Assembly: GCA_945890755.1 (NCBI GenBank) | Contig: CAMDDA010000005.1 | Coordinates: forward strand, 1 to 48,897 | Direction of reading: 5' to 3' | Length of the DNA stretch: 48,897 bases | Source of the DNA: Candidatus Kuenenia stuttgartensis | GTDB lineage: Bacteria; Planctomycetota; Planctomycetia; Pirellulales; UBA1268 | Part shown: piece after piece, positions 1 to 8,543 of the stretch | How positions within the stretch are numbered: the stretch's first letter is position 1 | How the letters are laid out: each line of letters opens with the position of its first letter | The notes under the pieces: generated by a model | Databases searched by the model: none | What the model saw: the letters and a program-made list of their open reading frames with translations, nothing else | Told to the model about the DNA's origin: nothing | Made by a program: the position numbers and the translations under genes

Positions 1-45
1 AAGCCCGTCACGGAGTGACGGGCCTACGGGAGCGTGACGGGCTTA
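1..45. repeat. REP-like palindrome array A
   Basis: Starts at the window edge. It holds one complete palindrome with 9-bp arms (GCCCGTCAC / GTGACGGGC, 3-nt loop) followed by half of another copy. It ends 19 bases from the stop codon of the minus-strand YTV gene, so it lies just behind that gene's 3' end. Four more arrays of the same family occur in the first 14 kb. Its left extent is unknown. Confidence 0.8.
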
Positions 46-64
46 TGGTGTCGCCACGCGGCGA

Positions 65-1795
65 TCAGGTCGTGTGGCCGTGGCGGCCGGTGAGGCTGCG
101 GCCCGAGGTCTCGGCGGCCGGGACGTCGCGCGGATCGGAGGCCGGCGGCGGCGGGTACACGGCCGGTCCCGGCGGGGCGATCGTAGGCGATTGCTCGATG
201 GCCGGCTGCTGTGGAGCTGCTTTCGGTACCGACTGGGTCGGCGGCTGCGGTGCGGGCTGCGGAGCGGCAACCGGTTCCTTTGCGGCCGGGGCCGGAATCG
301 ACTCGATCTTCTTCAGCGACTGCTCGGCGGTCGGCGCGTCGGCCGCATCGACCGTCGGCTTCTCGGCCCGCACCGTGCCCGAGGTGGCATCGGACCGCGT
401 GGCGGGATCGACATGGTCGAGGTTCGACGCGCCCCAGCCCTCTTCGACCTTCTTGGGTGCATCGGCCGGCCGGTCGCTGAACGTCTTCACGGGGCCGGAG
501 TCGGCGGTGGAGAACGCGGGAGCGGGGGCCGATGTCGGACGCGAGGCCGCAGCCGGAGCGGCGGTCGCTGCCGCAGCCGGGATCGGGTTGCCGCACGGGT
601 CGAGCGGCACCTTCGTGACCACCGTTCGCGGCATCCGCACCGTGTACGTGTAGGGCGTCCTCTTCTCGACGACCCGCGGCACCTGCATCGTCCGCTCCTC
701 GGTGACGTACTTCATCACCTGCACCTGAACCGGCTCGACTTTTTCCTCGGTGACGTACTTCATCACCTGCATCTGCACCTGGCGGACCTGCTCCTCCGGC
801 ACCATCCGGCAGACGGTGACGGGCACCTTGTTCTCGACCCGCTCGACGACTTTGCGGACCGTCTGCACGGGCACCTGGCGGGTGGCGGTCTCGGCGACCA
901 TCTTCATGGTCTGCACGGGAACCTGCTGGACGACCTGCTCGTCGACGTAGCGGACCGTCTGCACCGGCACCTTCTGCGTGACCACACGGTTGACGTAGGT
1001 CGTCTCCGGTACCTGCACCGGCGTGTAGGTGGGCTGGTAGACGCGGTTCACCTGGTTGACGACCGCGCCGGGATTCATCTGCCACACCCAGCCGCCCCGC
1101 TGCATCACCGCGAGACCCGTGTAGGGGTCGATCGCATAGCTGGCGGGAACCCAGCCGAGCGACGTCGTGCCCGGCGTGACGACGGGCGTGACCGTGTCGA
1201 CGGCCTGGCTGCCGACCGAGTAGGCCGTCCTCATCTGCGTGACCGGTTCGGTCACGGTGTAGGCCTGCTCCCGCTCGCTCGTCTCGTAGATCGGTTTGCG
1301 GACGGTCGAAACCTGCTGCTGCACCACCGTCTCGTACACCGGTTTCATCACCGTGTACTGCTCCTCACGGGTGGCCGTTTCGACCACGTCGCGGGTGACG
1401 TCGTAGCTGCGGTCTTGGATCTGCGTTTCGTACACCGGCTTCATCACCGTGATCCGCTCCTCGCGGGTCTGCGTCTCCCACACGGGACGCTGCACGGTGT
1501 AGCGACGCTCCTGCGTCTGCGTTTCCCAGACCGGCTTCTGCACGGTGTAGGTCTTCGAGTCGTAGACGGTCTCCTGCGAGACGCGGTAGGCGGTGACCTG
1601 CCGCTCGTCGTAGACGGTCTGGTAGTCGAGGCGGTAGGTCTGCGTGGCGACCGGGGCGGGGGCGATGACGGCGTCACCGCAGCACTGGGCCCGCGCAATC
1701 CGCATGGCGGGTGCCTGCGGGGCGACGACGAGGGCGATGCACGCCAGCGACAGCAGGCGGCGAGAGGTGTTCGAACGGCGACCGAACGGGGTCAT
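65..1795 (-). CDS. Secreted YTV-repeat protein (planctomycete-specific)
   Basis: A 576-residue predicted exported protein. The N-terminus has basic residues, then a hydrophobic stretch ending APAMRIA, consistent with a signal peptide. Residues about 50-190 are a tandem array of units of the form YTVxKPVYET. Residues about 255-390 form a second array built on VPVQT/VQVMKYVTEE units. The last 170 residues are Pro/Ala-rich and low in complexity. YTV-motif repeats are known from planctomycete secreted proteins of unknown function, so a structural or cell-surface role is a family-level inference. The ATG at 1795 was chosen over an upstream in-frame start at 1849 because AGGAG lies 7 nt before it and the signal-like segment follows at once. 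Near-identical 30-bp DNA repeats near 690-770 encode two neighbouring units. Confidence 0.85.
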   Translation of the reverse strand: MTPFGRRSNTSRRLLSLACIALVVAPQAPAMRIARAQCCGDAVIAPAPVATQTYRLDYQTVYDERQVTAYRVSQETVYDSKTYTVQKPVWETQTQERRYTVQRPVWETQTREERITVMKPVYETQIQDRSYDVTRDVVETATREEQYTVMKPVYETVVQQQVSTVRKPIYETSEREQAYTVTEPVTQMRTAYSVGSQAVDTVTPVVTPGTTSLGWVPASYAIDPYTGLAVMQRGGWVWQMNPGAVVNQVNRVYQPTYTPVQVPETTYVNRVVTQKVPVQTVRYVDEQVVQQVPVQTMKMVAETATRQVPVQTVRKVVERVENKVPVTVCRMVPEEQVRQVQMQVMKYVTEEKVEPVQVQVMKYVTEERTMQVPRVVEKRTPYTYTVRMPRTVVTKVPLDPCGNPIPAAAATAAPAAASRPTSAPAPAFSTADSGPVKTFSDRPADAPKKVEEGWGASNLDHVDPATRSDATSGTVRAEKPTVDAADAPTAEQSLKKIESIPAPAAKEPVAAPQPAPQPPTQSVPKAAPQQPAIEQSPTIAPPGPAVYPPPPASDPRDVPAAETSGRSLTGRHGHTT

Positions 1796-1844
1796 GGATT
1801 GGCTCCTGAAAAGACCCTTCGAGACTAATCCGATGTACGCAGGC

Positions 1845-1881
1845 TTCAACCGAAAGGTTGAGAAAAAAATCGCATTTTTTC
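1845..1881 (-). promoter_or_regulatory. Leader hairpins upstream of the YTV gene
   Basis: Two adjacent hairpins lie 50-86 nt upstream of the YTV start codon. The first has CAACC/GGTTG arms around a 4-nt loop, extendable by one A-T and one G-T pair (1845-1862). The second has GAAAAAA/TTTTTTC arms around a 6-nt loop (1862-1881) and is a rare AT-rich patch in this genome. They may belong to the 5' leader or promoter region. No clear -35/-10 pair was recognised, so the function is open. Confidence 0.35.
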
Positions 1882-1953
1882 CCGGAAAATGGGCCCCCGT
1901 CCCTCATGAACGGCGCAACCCGTCCATCTTACGGGGGCGGGGAAGGGCTTCTT

Positions 1954-2064
1954 GTAGGCCCGTCACTCCGTGACGGGCTTGCGGCAGAGCCCGTTGCGGA
2001 GCAACAGGCCTACGGGCGGCAGAGCCCGTTGCGGAGCAACAGGCCTCCGGAGCAACAGGCCTAC
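1954..2064. repeat. REP-like palindrome array B
   Basis: One GCCCGTCAC/GTGACGGGC palindrome (1958-1978) is followed by two and a half copies of a sister palindrome built on GCCCGTTGC / GCAAC(A)GGC with loop GGA. Units are bounded by TAGGCC/GGCCTA. The right-hand GGCCTAC supplies the TAG stop codon of the minus-strand DUF1854 gene (2061-2063). The array occupies most of the gap between that gene and the YTV gene. Confidence 0.85.
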
Positions 2065-2582
2065 CCCTTGCGGTCGAGGAGGCGGCGGCTGCGGGGGTCG
2101 AGGGCGGCGATGCTGGGGATCGAATATCGCATGCCGTGGCTGTCGGTCACGAATGCGCTGCCGTCAGGCTGCGTGACGAAGTCGTCGGCATGGGCCACCT
2201 TGAACCTGTGCGGACCACGGTCGGTGACCACGGTCCACTCCGCGGGCTCCCCGTCGGACACCGCCTCGATCTGCTCGATCCGCGGCAGGAACTCCCGCTG
2301 GGCGAGTTCCGTCTCGAGAATCATCCGCAGCGGAGCCGCGACGGCGGAGAGCGATTCGATCCAGGCCAACTCACCGCCATCGGCCGCGACGATCGCGGCC
2401 GGTCCGGCCGGTGCCGACACCGGGAATGCGCGGAGCACGTCCACGTTGGCATGCCTTATGCCGTGGGCATCGACGAAGTCGAGTCGGCCGTGGGCGTGCC
2501 GCTCGAGCCGCCAGCCCTCGGTGGACGTGCCGGTCTGTGCCGCGGTGTCGGGGAGGGTGGTGCCGGGAGTCGTGTGAGGCAT
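2061..2582 (-). CDS. DUF1854 protein associated with cyanophycin metabolism
   Basis: A 173-residue soluble protein with no signal peptide or membrane segment. The segment WTVVTDRGPHRFKVAHADDF followed by a terminal RYSIPSIAALDPRSRRLL is typical of DUF1854 proteins, which in many bacteria sit beside an ABC exporter and cyanophycin synthetase. That arrangement is reproduced here, so a role in cyanophycin handling is a context inference; its biochemical activity is unknown. It lies 34 nt behind the ABC gene on the same strand and is probably cotranscribed. The ATG at 2582 was chosen. An in-frame ATG at 2669 would overlap the ABC gene and add 29 low-complexity residues. No good ribosome binding site precedes either. 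The TAG stop is part of a REP-like repeat. Confidence 0.75.
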   Translation of the reverse strand: MPHTTPGTTLPDTAAQTGTSTEGWRLERHAHGRLDFVDAHGIRHANVDVLRAFPVSAPAGPAAIVAADGGELAWIESLSAVAAPLRMILETELAQREFLPRIEQIEAVSDGEPAEWTVVTDRGPHRFKVAHADDFVTQPDGSAFVTDSHGMRYSIPSIAALDPRSRRLLDRKG

Positions 2583-2616
2583 GGGGTGTCGAGTGCGTGT
2601 GAACAGTGTCTGGGTA

Positions 2617-4920
2617 TCAGGTGCCGGCGGTCTCGCTCTCTTCCATCTGTGCCCGGTAGAGCCGGGCATAGGCGCCGTCGAGGGCGAGCAGCTCGTCGTG
2701 CGTGCCGGTCTCGATGATCCGACCGGCGTCGAGCACGACGAGCCGGTTGGCCCGCCGGAGCGTGGAGAGCCGGTGGGCGATCGCGATCGTGGTGCGGCCG
2801 GTCACGAGCCGATCGATCGCGGCCTGGATGATCGCCTCCGTTTCGGCATCGACGCTCGACGTGGCCTCGTCGAGGATCAGGATCCGCGGGTCCACGAGGA
2901 GTGCCCGGGCGATCGAGAGCCGCTGTCGTTCGCCGCCTGAAAGCGAGCCGCCCCGCTCACCGACGCGAGAGTCGTAGGCCAGCGGCTGGGCGAGGATGAA
3001 GTCGTGTGCGCCCGCTGCCCGGGCCGCCTCCACGATCTTGTCGCGGGGGGCGTCGGGCCGGCCGTAGGCGATGTTCTCCGCAATCGTGCCGAAGAAGAGA
3101 AAGGGCTCCTGGAGCACGCAGCCAAGGTTGTGCCGGTAGTCGGCGATGGCGAGGTCGCGGAGGTCGATGCCATCGACCTTGATCGAGCCACTCGACGGGT
3201 CGTAGAAGCGGCAGACGAGGTTGGCGAGCGTCGACTTGCCGGAGCCGCTCGTACCGACGAGACCGATCATCTCGCCCGGCTCGATCACGAGGTCGATCCC
3301 GTGGAGCACCTCCCGAGCGCCGTAGCGGAAGTGCACGCCGGAGATCTGAATCCGGCCCTCGATGCGGCCCGGCTTCACCGGATGCGAGGCCTCCGCGACG
3401 GACGGTGTGCAGTCGAGGATCTCGAAGATTCGCTGGGCGCCGGCCGCGGCCCGCTGCGTCGCCGGCACCATCCGAATCATCGACTCGACGCGACCGTAGA
3501 AGCGGGCGATGTAGGCGAGAAAGGCCGTGAGTCCGCCCACCGTCACGCCGCCACCGAACACGAGCCAGGCGCCCGCGGCCCATACGCACAAGAGGCCGAG
3601 TTCGTTGAAGAGCGTCACGAGCGGACCGCAGAACGACCAGACCACGTTGACGCGGTCGTTGGCGTCGAGCACGCGGTCGTTGGTGGCGACGAATCGGTCG
3701 ATCTCCCTTGATTCCTGGGCGAACGCCTTGACCACGCGAATACCGGGGATCGTGTCGGCCAACACGCTCGTCATGTCGCCCCACGCCACGCTCGCCCGAC
3801 CGAAGCCGCGACGCAGCCGCTCGCGCACGGAATAGACGAGCCAGACGACGAACGGGAACGGCACCAGCGTGAGCAGCGCGAGCCGCGGATTCAGCCAGAC
3901 CAGCACGCCGACCGTGAGCACCATGAGCATCACGTTCGAGGCGAACTCGATCAGATTGACCGACAGAAAGATGTTGATCCGGTCGGTGTCGCTGCCCACG
4001 CGGGAGATCAGGTCGCCGGTGCGACGGCCCTGGAAAAAGTCGAGCGACAGCCGCTGGATATGGGCGTAGGTCTGCACCCGTAGCCCGGCCGCGATCCGCT
4101 CGCTCACCCAGGCAAGTGTCCAGGTCTGGGCCCAGGCCAACAGCCAAGCGATGAACGCCGCCGCCGTGAGGCCGCCGAGATACCACCACACCTCGGAGAA
4201 CGGCACCGGCTGGCCCGCCTGCTTCGGGATCAGCACCTTGTCCACCAGTGGCATTGTGAGATAGGGAGGCACGAGCGCCGCAGACGTGCTGGCCAGCGAG
4301 AGCGCGATGCCGAGCATGGCCATCGGCCAGTGTGGCCTGGCGAAGCCGAGCAGCCGCGCGAGCGCCCGCCACGAGGCGAGGCCGCCGCCGGGCAGTGGTC
4401 CCTCGTCGTCGCGGCCGCTGGCTGGCGTGATCGGGGAAGAATCGGTCGTCTCGTCGGTCGTGCCGGCCGCAGCCGACGGCAACGCCGATGGGATCACCTT
4501 CCCGCCGCGGGCTTCGAGCCGGGCATCGAAGGCGTCCTCCAAGGCATGCACGCTCTTGGCCCTGGCTGGCGTGAACAGCCAGCGGGCGATCACGCGGTCC
4601 TGCTCCGAGAGTTCGATCCGGCCCACTGCCGACCGCAGGTAGACGTCGAGCCTGGTGTCGTTCCGCAGCGGCCACGACCGCGGGCCGGACGTCGTGACGT
4701 CGGTTGCGTCGGCCGAGGCCGGGGCGTCGGCAATCAGCCGGCGATCGGTGAGCGCGATCCAGCCGTCGGTGAACCGCATCCGGCCATCGAGATCAAACCG
4801 ACTGGCGGCCAGCACCTGCTCGCCCGGCTCCAGTCGAATGAGATCGCCCCACGGGAGCCCTGTAGCCCTGCGGGAGATTTCCCCGGGGAAAGAGGCTGGC
4901 GGAGGGGCTGTCGTTGTCAT
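2617..4920 (-). CDS. ABC exporter with N-terminal PH-like domain, cyanophycin-associated
   Basis: A 767-residue half-transporter with membrane and ATPase domains fused. Residues about 1-120 (LEPGEQVLAASRFDLDGRMR, then WIALTDRRLIADAP) resemble a small PH-like domain. A linker leads to a six-helix ABC type-1 membrane domain (about 185-480) and an ATPase domain (about 520-760). Walker A is GTSGSGKST, the signature is LSGGERQR and Walker B is RILILDEATSS, followed by an H-loop AIAHRLST. All catalytic motifs are intact, so it should work as a homodimer. Together with the downstream DUF1854 gene and the divergent cphA it matches the cyanophycin-metabolism ABC transporter group. The substrate is unknown; arginine/aspartate dipeptides or a polymer-related compound would be guesses. 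Confidence 0.85.
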   Translation of the reverse strand: MTTTAPPPASFPGEISRRATGLPWGDLIRLEPGEQVLAASRFDLDGRMRFTDGWIALTDRRLIADAPASADATDVTTSGPRSWPLRNDTRLDVYLRSAVGRIELSEQDRVIARWLFTPARAKSVHALEDAFDARLEARGGKVIPSALPSAAAGTTDETTDSSPITPASGRDDEGPLPGGGLASWRALARLLGFARPHWPMAMLGIALSLASTSAALVPPYLTMPLVDKVLIPKQAGQPVPFSEVWWYLGGLTAAAFIAWLLAWAQTWTLAWVSERIAAGLRVQTYAHIQRLSLDFFQGRRTGDLISRVGSDTDRINIFLSVNLIEFASNVMLMVLTVGVLVWLNPRLALLTLVPFPFVVWLVYSVRERLRRGFGRASVAWGDMTSVLADTIPGIRVVKAFAQESREIDRFVATNDRVLDANDRVNVVWSFCGPLVTLFNELGLLCVWAAGAWLVFGGGVTVGGLTAFLAYIARFYGRVESMIRMVPATQRAAAGAQRIFEILDCTPSVAEASHPVKPGRIEGRIQISGVHFRYGAREVLHGIDLVIEPGEMIGLVGTSGSGKSTLANLVCRFYDPSSGSIKVDGIDLRDLAIADYRHNLGCVLQEPFLFFGTIAENIAYGRPDAPRDKIVEAARAAGAHDFILAQPLAYDSRVGERGGSLSGGERQRLSIARALLVDPRILILDEATSSVDAETEAIIQAAIDRLVTGRTTIAIAHRLSTLRRANRLVVLDAGRIIETGTHDELLALDGAYARLYRAQMEESETAGT

Positions 4921-5484
4921 GAAATAGGCTTAATTGTCTGGAAAATAGGGTCTGTTCGCCGGAGAGCCCGATTGGAAGGGCCTCCGAGCCCCTGGGCACA
5001 GAAAGTTGCGTGGCTTTCCGAAGATACCTAGATTAACGTGATTCCTACGGTCTGTGATCCCGGTCCACCGCTACTGGCTCGGCTCCCGAGAGCAGCGTCC
5101 GGACTTGAAAAAAATTCCTGCCTCCCGCCCCACCGTGACCGTCCGGTTCGGCTCGTTGTCAATTCTTCAATGATTCCGACCCGGCTGTTCGGCGTCGAAC
5201 CTGCGTCTGAAAGCCTTTCCGATCGGGATGAGGATTCGCATGCGCAGTGGCACGCGGAATGCATCTCGTGTCGGGTGGCGAAAAATGTTTCGCTTTCGGC
5301 GCACGGAAGCGTAAACTTTTGGCCAGCCGCTGCGAAGCCGAACTCGCGAAAGCGTGATCGGTGGATTCGGCGGTGTGGTTCGATTCATGGTGCCGTGAGA
5401 AACGGGCATCGCAAGCGAACGCGCGTCCGTGTGGCGTGCGGCGATGCAATCCGGTCCCGCGGTGTAGGAATCCTTTCTTCCCAT
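4921..5484. other. Noncoding gap between the ABC transporter and cphA (left part)
   Basis: About 560 bases between divergent genes. Open frames exist on both strands, but their translations are compositionally shapeless, lack recognisable domains and overlap each other, so I call none of them. One hairpin stands out at 5291-5311 (arms CGCTTTC/GGAAGCG, 7-nt loop, one G-T pair). The minus-strand promoter of the ABC gene should lie at the left end and the cphA promoter somewhere to the right. No convincing -35/-10 pair was seen. Confidence 0.5.
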
Positions 5485-5791
5485 GGCCACTTTGGCCGGT
5501 CGATTGTTCGACGGGAATCTCTCCCCCACGTTGTGCTCGAGCCTGCAGGCGAACCGCTGTGTCGCCGCAGGTCTCCCCCCCGCGGCTCCAGATTGCCAGC
5601 CGCCGCCCTGACGACCCCCTTCGTCAGGTCAGCACGGATGTCTGCCCCTGCAGACAGGACTGCGCCGACGACGCGTCGCCGCAGCCCAACTGTCATACGT
5701 GCGACCTCCCTTCCAGACACATCCGCCGGAATGTCCGGTGGCTGGTGGAGGCGCACACTCCCGGAACCCTGCACGCGTCTGCACGGGATCC
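5485..5791 (+). promoter_or_regulatory. Candidate structured 5' leader of cphA (eight hairpins)
   Basis: Eight consecutive stem-loops precede cphA: 5485-5497 (5 bp, loop 3), 5499-5512 (5 bp, loop 4), 5542-5571 (10 bp with one bulged A, loop 9), 5608-5627 (7 bp, CTGACGA/TCGTCAG), 5639-5656 (7 bp, TGTCTGC/GCAGACA), 5660-5684 (11 pairs with one C-C mismatch broken as 5+5, loop 3), 5723-5741 (8 bp with one G-T, loop 3) and 5763-5791 (10 bp interrupted by an A-A mismatch and a bulge). The last ends 21 nt before the start codon. The density of perfect stems exceeds what I would expect by chance, but no known riboswitch was recognised. Transcription through this region is assumed. Confidence 0.4.
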
Positions 5792-5812
5792 AATAGGCAT
5801 CACAATCGTTCC

Positions 5813-8479
5813 ATGGAGATTCTGTCACTCAAGGCTCTGCGCGGTCCGAACCAGTGGGCTTCCTTCCCCTGTCTGGAGGCCTGGGTCGATCTCGGTCGGC
5901 TCGAGGATTTCCCATCGCACACGCTGCCCGGCTTCAACGACCGGATCATGGCGTGGCTGCCCACGATGATCGAGCATCGCTGTTCGATCGGTGAGCGGGG
6001 GGGCTTCTTCGAGCGGCTGCGCACGGGCACGTGGATGGGACACGTGCTCGAGCATGTGACGCTCGAACTGCAGACGCTCGCCGGCACCCCGGTGGGATAT
6101 GGCCGGGCCCGCGAGGCCAACACCCGCGGTGTCTACAAGGTCGTGATCGAATACAAGGAAGAATCGTTCGCGATCGAGTGCTTCCACACGGCGCATCGGC
6201 TGCTGATGGCCGCGATCGACGACACGCCGTTCGACGTGACCGCCGAAGTGAAACGGCTGCGAACGTTCCTGCTCGACGTGCAACTCGGCCCCAGCACACG
6301 GTCGATCGTCGAGGCGGCGCTGGCCCGCGGGATTCCCGTGCGGCGGCTCAACGAGGGCTCGCTCGTACGGCTCGGCCACGGCGCGAAGCAGCGACGAATC
6401 ATGGCGAGTGAGACCGACGCGACCGGCGCGATCGGCGAATCGATCGCCCAGGACAAGGAGCTGACGCGGGCGTTGCTCGCCGAGTCGGGCATTCCGGTGC
6501 CCGAGGGGCGGCCGGTGAACGATGCGGCCGATGCCTGGCGGGTGGCGGCGGAGATCGGCACGCCCGTCGTCGTGAAGCCGCGGTATGGCAATCAGGGCCG
6601 CGGCGTGTCGGTCAATCTCTCGGGGCAGGCCGAGGTGGAGAAGGCCTGGCAGATCGCCCGCGACGAGGACTCATCGGTCGTCGTCGAGCGATTCGTGGCC
6701 GGCGACGACTATCGGCTGCTCGTGGTCGGCGGTCGGATGGTGGCCGCGGCGCGGCGGTATCGCCCGGCGGTCGTGGGCAATGGCGTGGCGACGGTGCGGC
6801 AGCTCGTCGATGCCGTGAACGAGGATCCGCGGCGGTGCGGCGACCACGCCGACGTGCTCTCGCCGATCCCGATCGACGAGGTGGCGTTGGCCGTGCTCGC
6901 CGAGCAGGGGCTGACACCGGAGAGCGTGCCCGCCGCCGAGCGGGTCGTGTTCCTGCGACAAAATGCGAATCTCAGCACCGGCGGCACGGCCGAAGACGTT
7001 ACCGACGCCGTGCACCCGGAGGTGGCCGCGCGGGCCGTCGAGGCGGCCCGGATCGTGGGCCTCGACGTGTCGGGCATCGACATCGTGACCACCGACATCA
7101 CGCGAACGCTCGAGTCGCAGCGGGGCGCGGTGATCGAGGTCAATGCGGCCCCCGGTCTGCGGATGCACCTGCAGCCCGCCGTGGGTACGCCTCGCGACGT
7201 GGGCCGCGCGATCATCGATGCGATGTTCCCCGAGGGAGAAAACGGCCGGATTCCCACGGCTGCCGTGACGGGTACGAACGGCAAGACGACGGTCGTGCGG
7301 CTGCTCGCGCACATCTCCGCCACCGGAGGTGCCACCGTGGGCACGACCTGCACCGAGGGCGTCTGGATCGGCGGCCGGCAGATCGATGCCGGCGACTGCA
7401 GCGGGCCGCAGAGCGCCCGCCGTGTGCTCGCCAACCCGACGGTGACGACGGCCGTGCTCGAGACCGCCCGCGGCGGCATCCTGCGTGAAGGCTGCGGCTT
7501 CGATCGCTGCGACGTGGCGGTGGTCACCAACATCGGCAAGGGGGACCACCTCGGCATCGGCGAGATCGATACGCCGGAGAAGCTGGCCTGGGTGAAAGGG
7601 GCGATCGTCGCGGCCGTGCGGCCCGGCGGCGCCGCCGTCCTCAACGCCGCCGACCCGCTCGTCGTCGACATGAAGAAATGGTGCAAGGGGGAGGTGGTCT
7701 ACTTCGCCCTCGACCCGGCCAACCCGCTCGTCGTCGAGCATCTTGCGGCCGGCGGCCGTGCGGCCACCATTCGCGAGGGCTGGATCGTGCTCTGCGACGG
7801 CCCACGCGAAACGCGACTCGCGCAACTCGACAAGGTGCCGTTGGTGCATAAGGGCCTCGTGCCCTTCCAGGTGGAGAACGCGCTGGCCAGCGCCGCCGCC
7901 GCCTGGCGGCTCGGCGTGCCACTGGAATTGGTCCGCATCGGACTGGAGACCTTTGCGAGCAATGCCGACGGCTCGCCGGGCCGGTTCAACCTGCTCGACC
8001 TCGAGGGCGTGTCGATCGTGGTGGACTACGGCCACAACGTGCCCTCGCTCGAGCAGGTCTGCCGTGTGATTCGCGGGCTGCCACATGGCCGGCGGATCGC
8101 GGTCTATTCGGCGGCGGGCGACCGTCGCGACGACGACATGCTCGAACAGGGCCGTCTGCTCGGGTCCGAGTTCGACCGCGTGGTCGTCTATGAAGACGCC
8201 TATATCCGTGGGCGTCAGCCGGGCGACATCACGCGGCTCATCGGGCAGGGCGTCGGCTCTGCGGTCACGCCGCGAGCCGCGGCCGCCGAGGCCGGTGGCA
8301 CCTGGGCTGCTTCGGTGCAACTCGTGCTCGAGTCGGCCCGGCCGGGCGACCTCGTGCTCGTGCAGGCCGACGTCGCCGAAGAGGCGCTGCCATGGCTGAT
8401 GGAGAAGTACGGCAGCCGCCTGCGTGAGACGACGCTCGACGAGATGGCTGCCAAGGTCGTCGCCCGCCGGCTCGCGTAG
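5813..8479 (+). CDS. cphA: Cyanophycin synthetase
   Basis: An 888-residue enzyme, the usual length for CphA. It makes the storage polymer cyanophycin by ATP-dependent addition of aspartate to the backbone and arginine to the side chain. Residues about 1-160 are the N-terminal domain, about 165-480 an ATP-grasp domain (VVVKPRYGNQGRGVSV, later EVNAAPGLRMH), and about 481-880 a Mur-ligase-like domain with P-loop TGTNGKTT (Lys491) and DYGHN. The start at 5813 (MEILSLKALRGPNQW) fits the family N-terminus. The longer frame from 5699 adds an atypical extension running through leader hairpins. No strong Shine-Dalgarno is visible. No cyanophycinase gene lies in the window. The gene ends on a TAG contributed by a REP-like palindrome. 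Confidence 0.95.
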   Translation: MEILSLKALRGPNQWASFPCLEAWVDLGRLEDFPSHTLPGFNDRIMAWLPTMIEHRCSIGERGGFFERLRTGTWMGHVLEHVTLELQTLAGTPVGYGRAREANTRGVYKVVIEYKEESFAIECFHTAHRLLMAAIDDTPFDVTAEVKRLRTFLLDVQLGPSTRSIVEAALARGIPVRRLNEGSLVRLGHGAKQRRIMASETDATGAIGESIAQDKELTRALLAESGIPVPEGRPVNDAADAWRVAAEIGTPVVVKPRYGNQGRGVSVNLSGQAEVEKAWQIARDEDSSVVVERFVAGDDYRLLVVGGRMVAAARRYRPAVVGNGVATVRQLVDAVNEDPRRCGDHADVLSPIPIDEVALAVLAEQGLTPESVPAAERVVFLRQNANLSTGGTAEDVTDAVHPEVAARAVEAARIVGLDVSGIDIVTTDITRTLESQRGAVIEVNAAPGLRMHLQPAVGTPRDVGRAIIDAMFPEGENGRIPTAAVTGTNGKTTVVRLLAHISATGGATVGTTCTEGVWIGGRQIDAGDCSGPQSARRVLANPTVTTAVLETARGGILREGCGFDRCDVAVVTNIGKGDHLGIGEIDTPEKLAWVKGAIVAAVRPGGAAVLNAADPLVVDMKKWCKGEVVYFALDPANPLVVEHLAAGGRAATIREGWIVLCDGPRETRLAQLDKVPLVHKGLVPFQVENALASAAAAWRLGVPLELVRIGLETFASNADGSPGRFNLLDLEGVSIVVDYGHNVPSLEQVCRVIRGLPHGRRIAVYSAAGDRRDDDMLEQGRLLGSEFDRVVVYEDAYIRGRQPGDITRLIGQGVGSAVTPRAAAAEAGGTWAASVQLVLESARPGDLVLVQADVAEEALPWLMEKYGSRLRETTLDEMAAKVVARRLA

Positions 8480-8535
8480 GCCCGTTGCTCCGCAACGGGC
8501 TATCCGGAAAGCCCGTCACGGAGTGACGGGCCTAC
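8477..8535. repeat. REP-like palindrome array C
   Basis: Two perfect palindromes, one of each family type: GCCCGTTGC/GCAACGGGC with loop TCC, and GCCCGTCAC/GTGACGGGC with loop GGA. They lie between convergent cphA and mlaD. The first three bases are the cphA stop codon and the array ends 8 nt before the mlaD stop, so it fills the whole gap. It could act as a bidirectional transcription terminator or mRNA 3'-end stabiliser, though neither side has a T-run. Confidence 0.85.
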
Positions 8536-8543
8536 ACGCTGGG

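Noticed and set aside
5370-5390. T-loop-like GGTTCGATTC upstream of cphA
   Set aside because: The flanking bases cannot pair as a T-stem and no cloverleaf forms.
5038-5796. 252-residue open frame between the ABC gene and cphA
   Set aside because: No domain, no ribosome binding site, Arg-rich shapeless composition, and it runs through the hairpin series.
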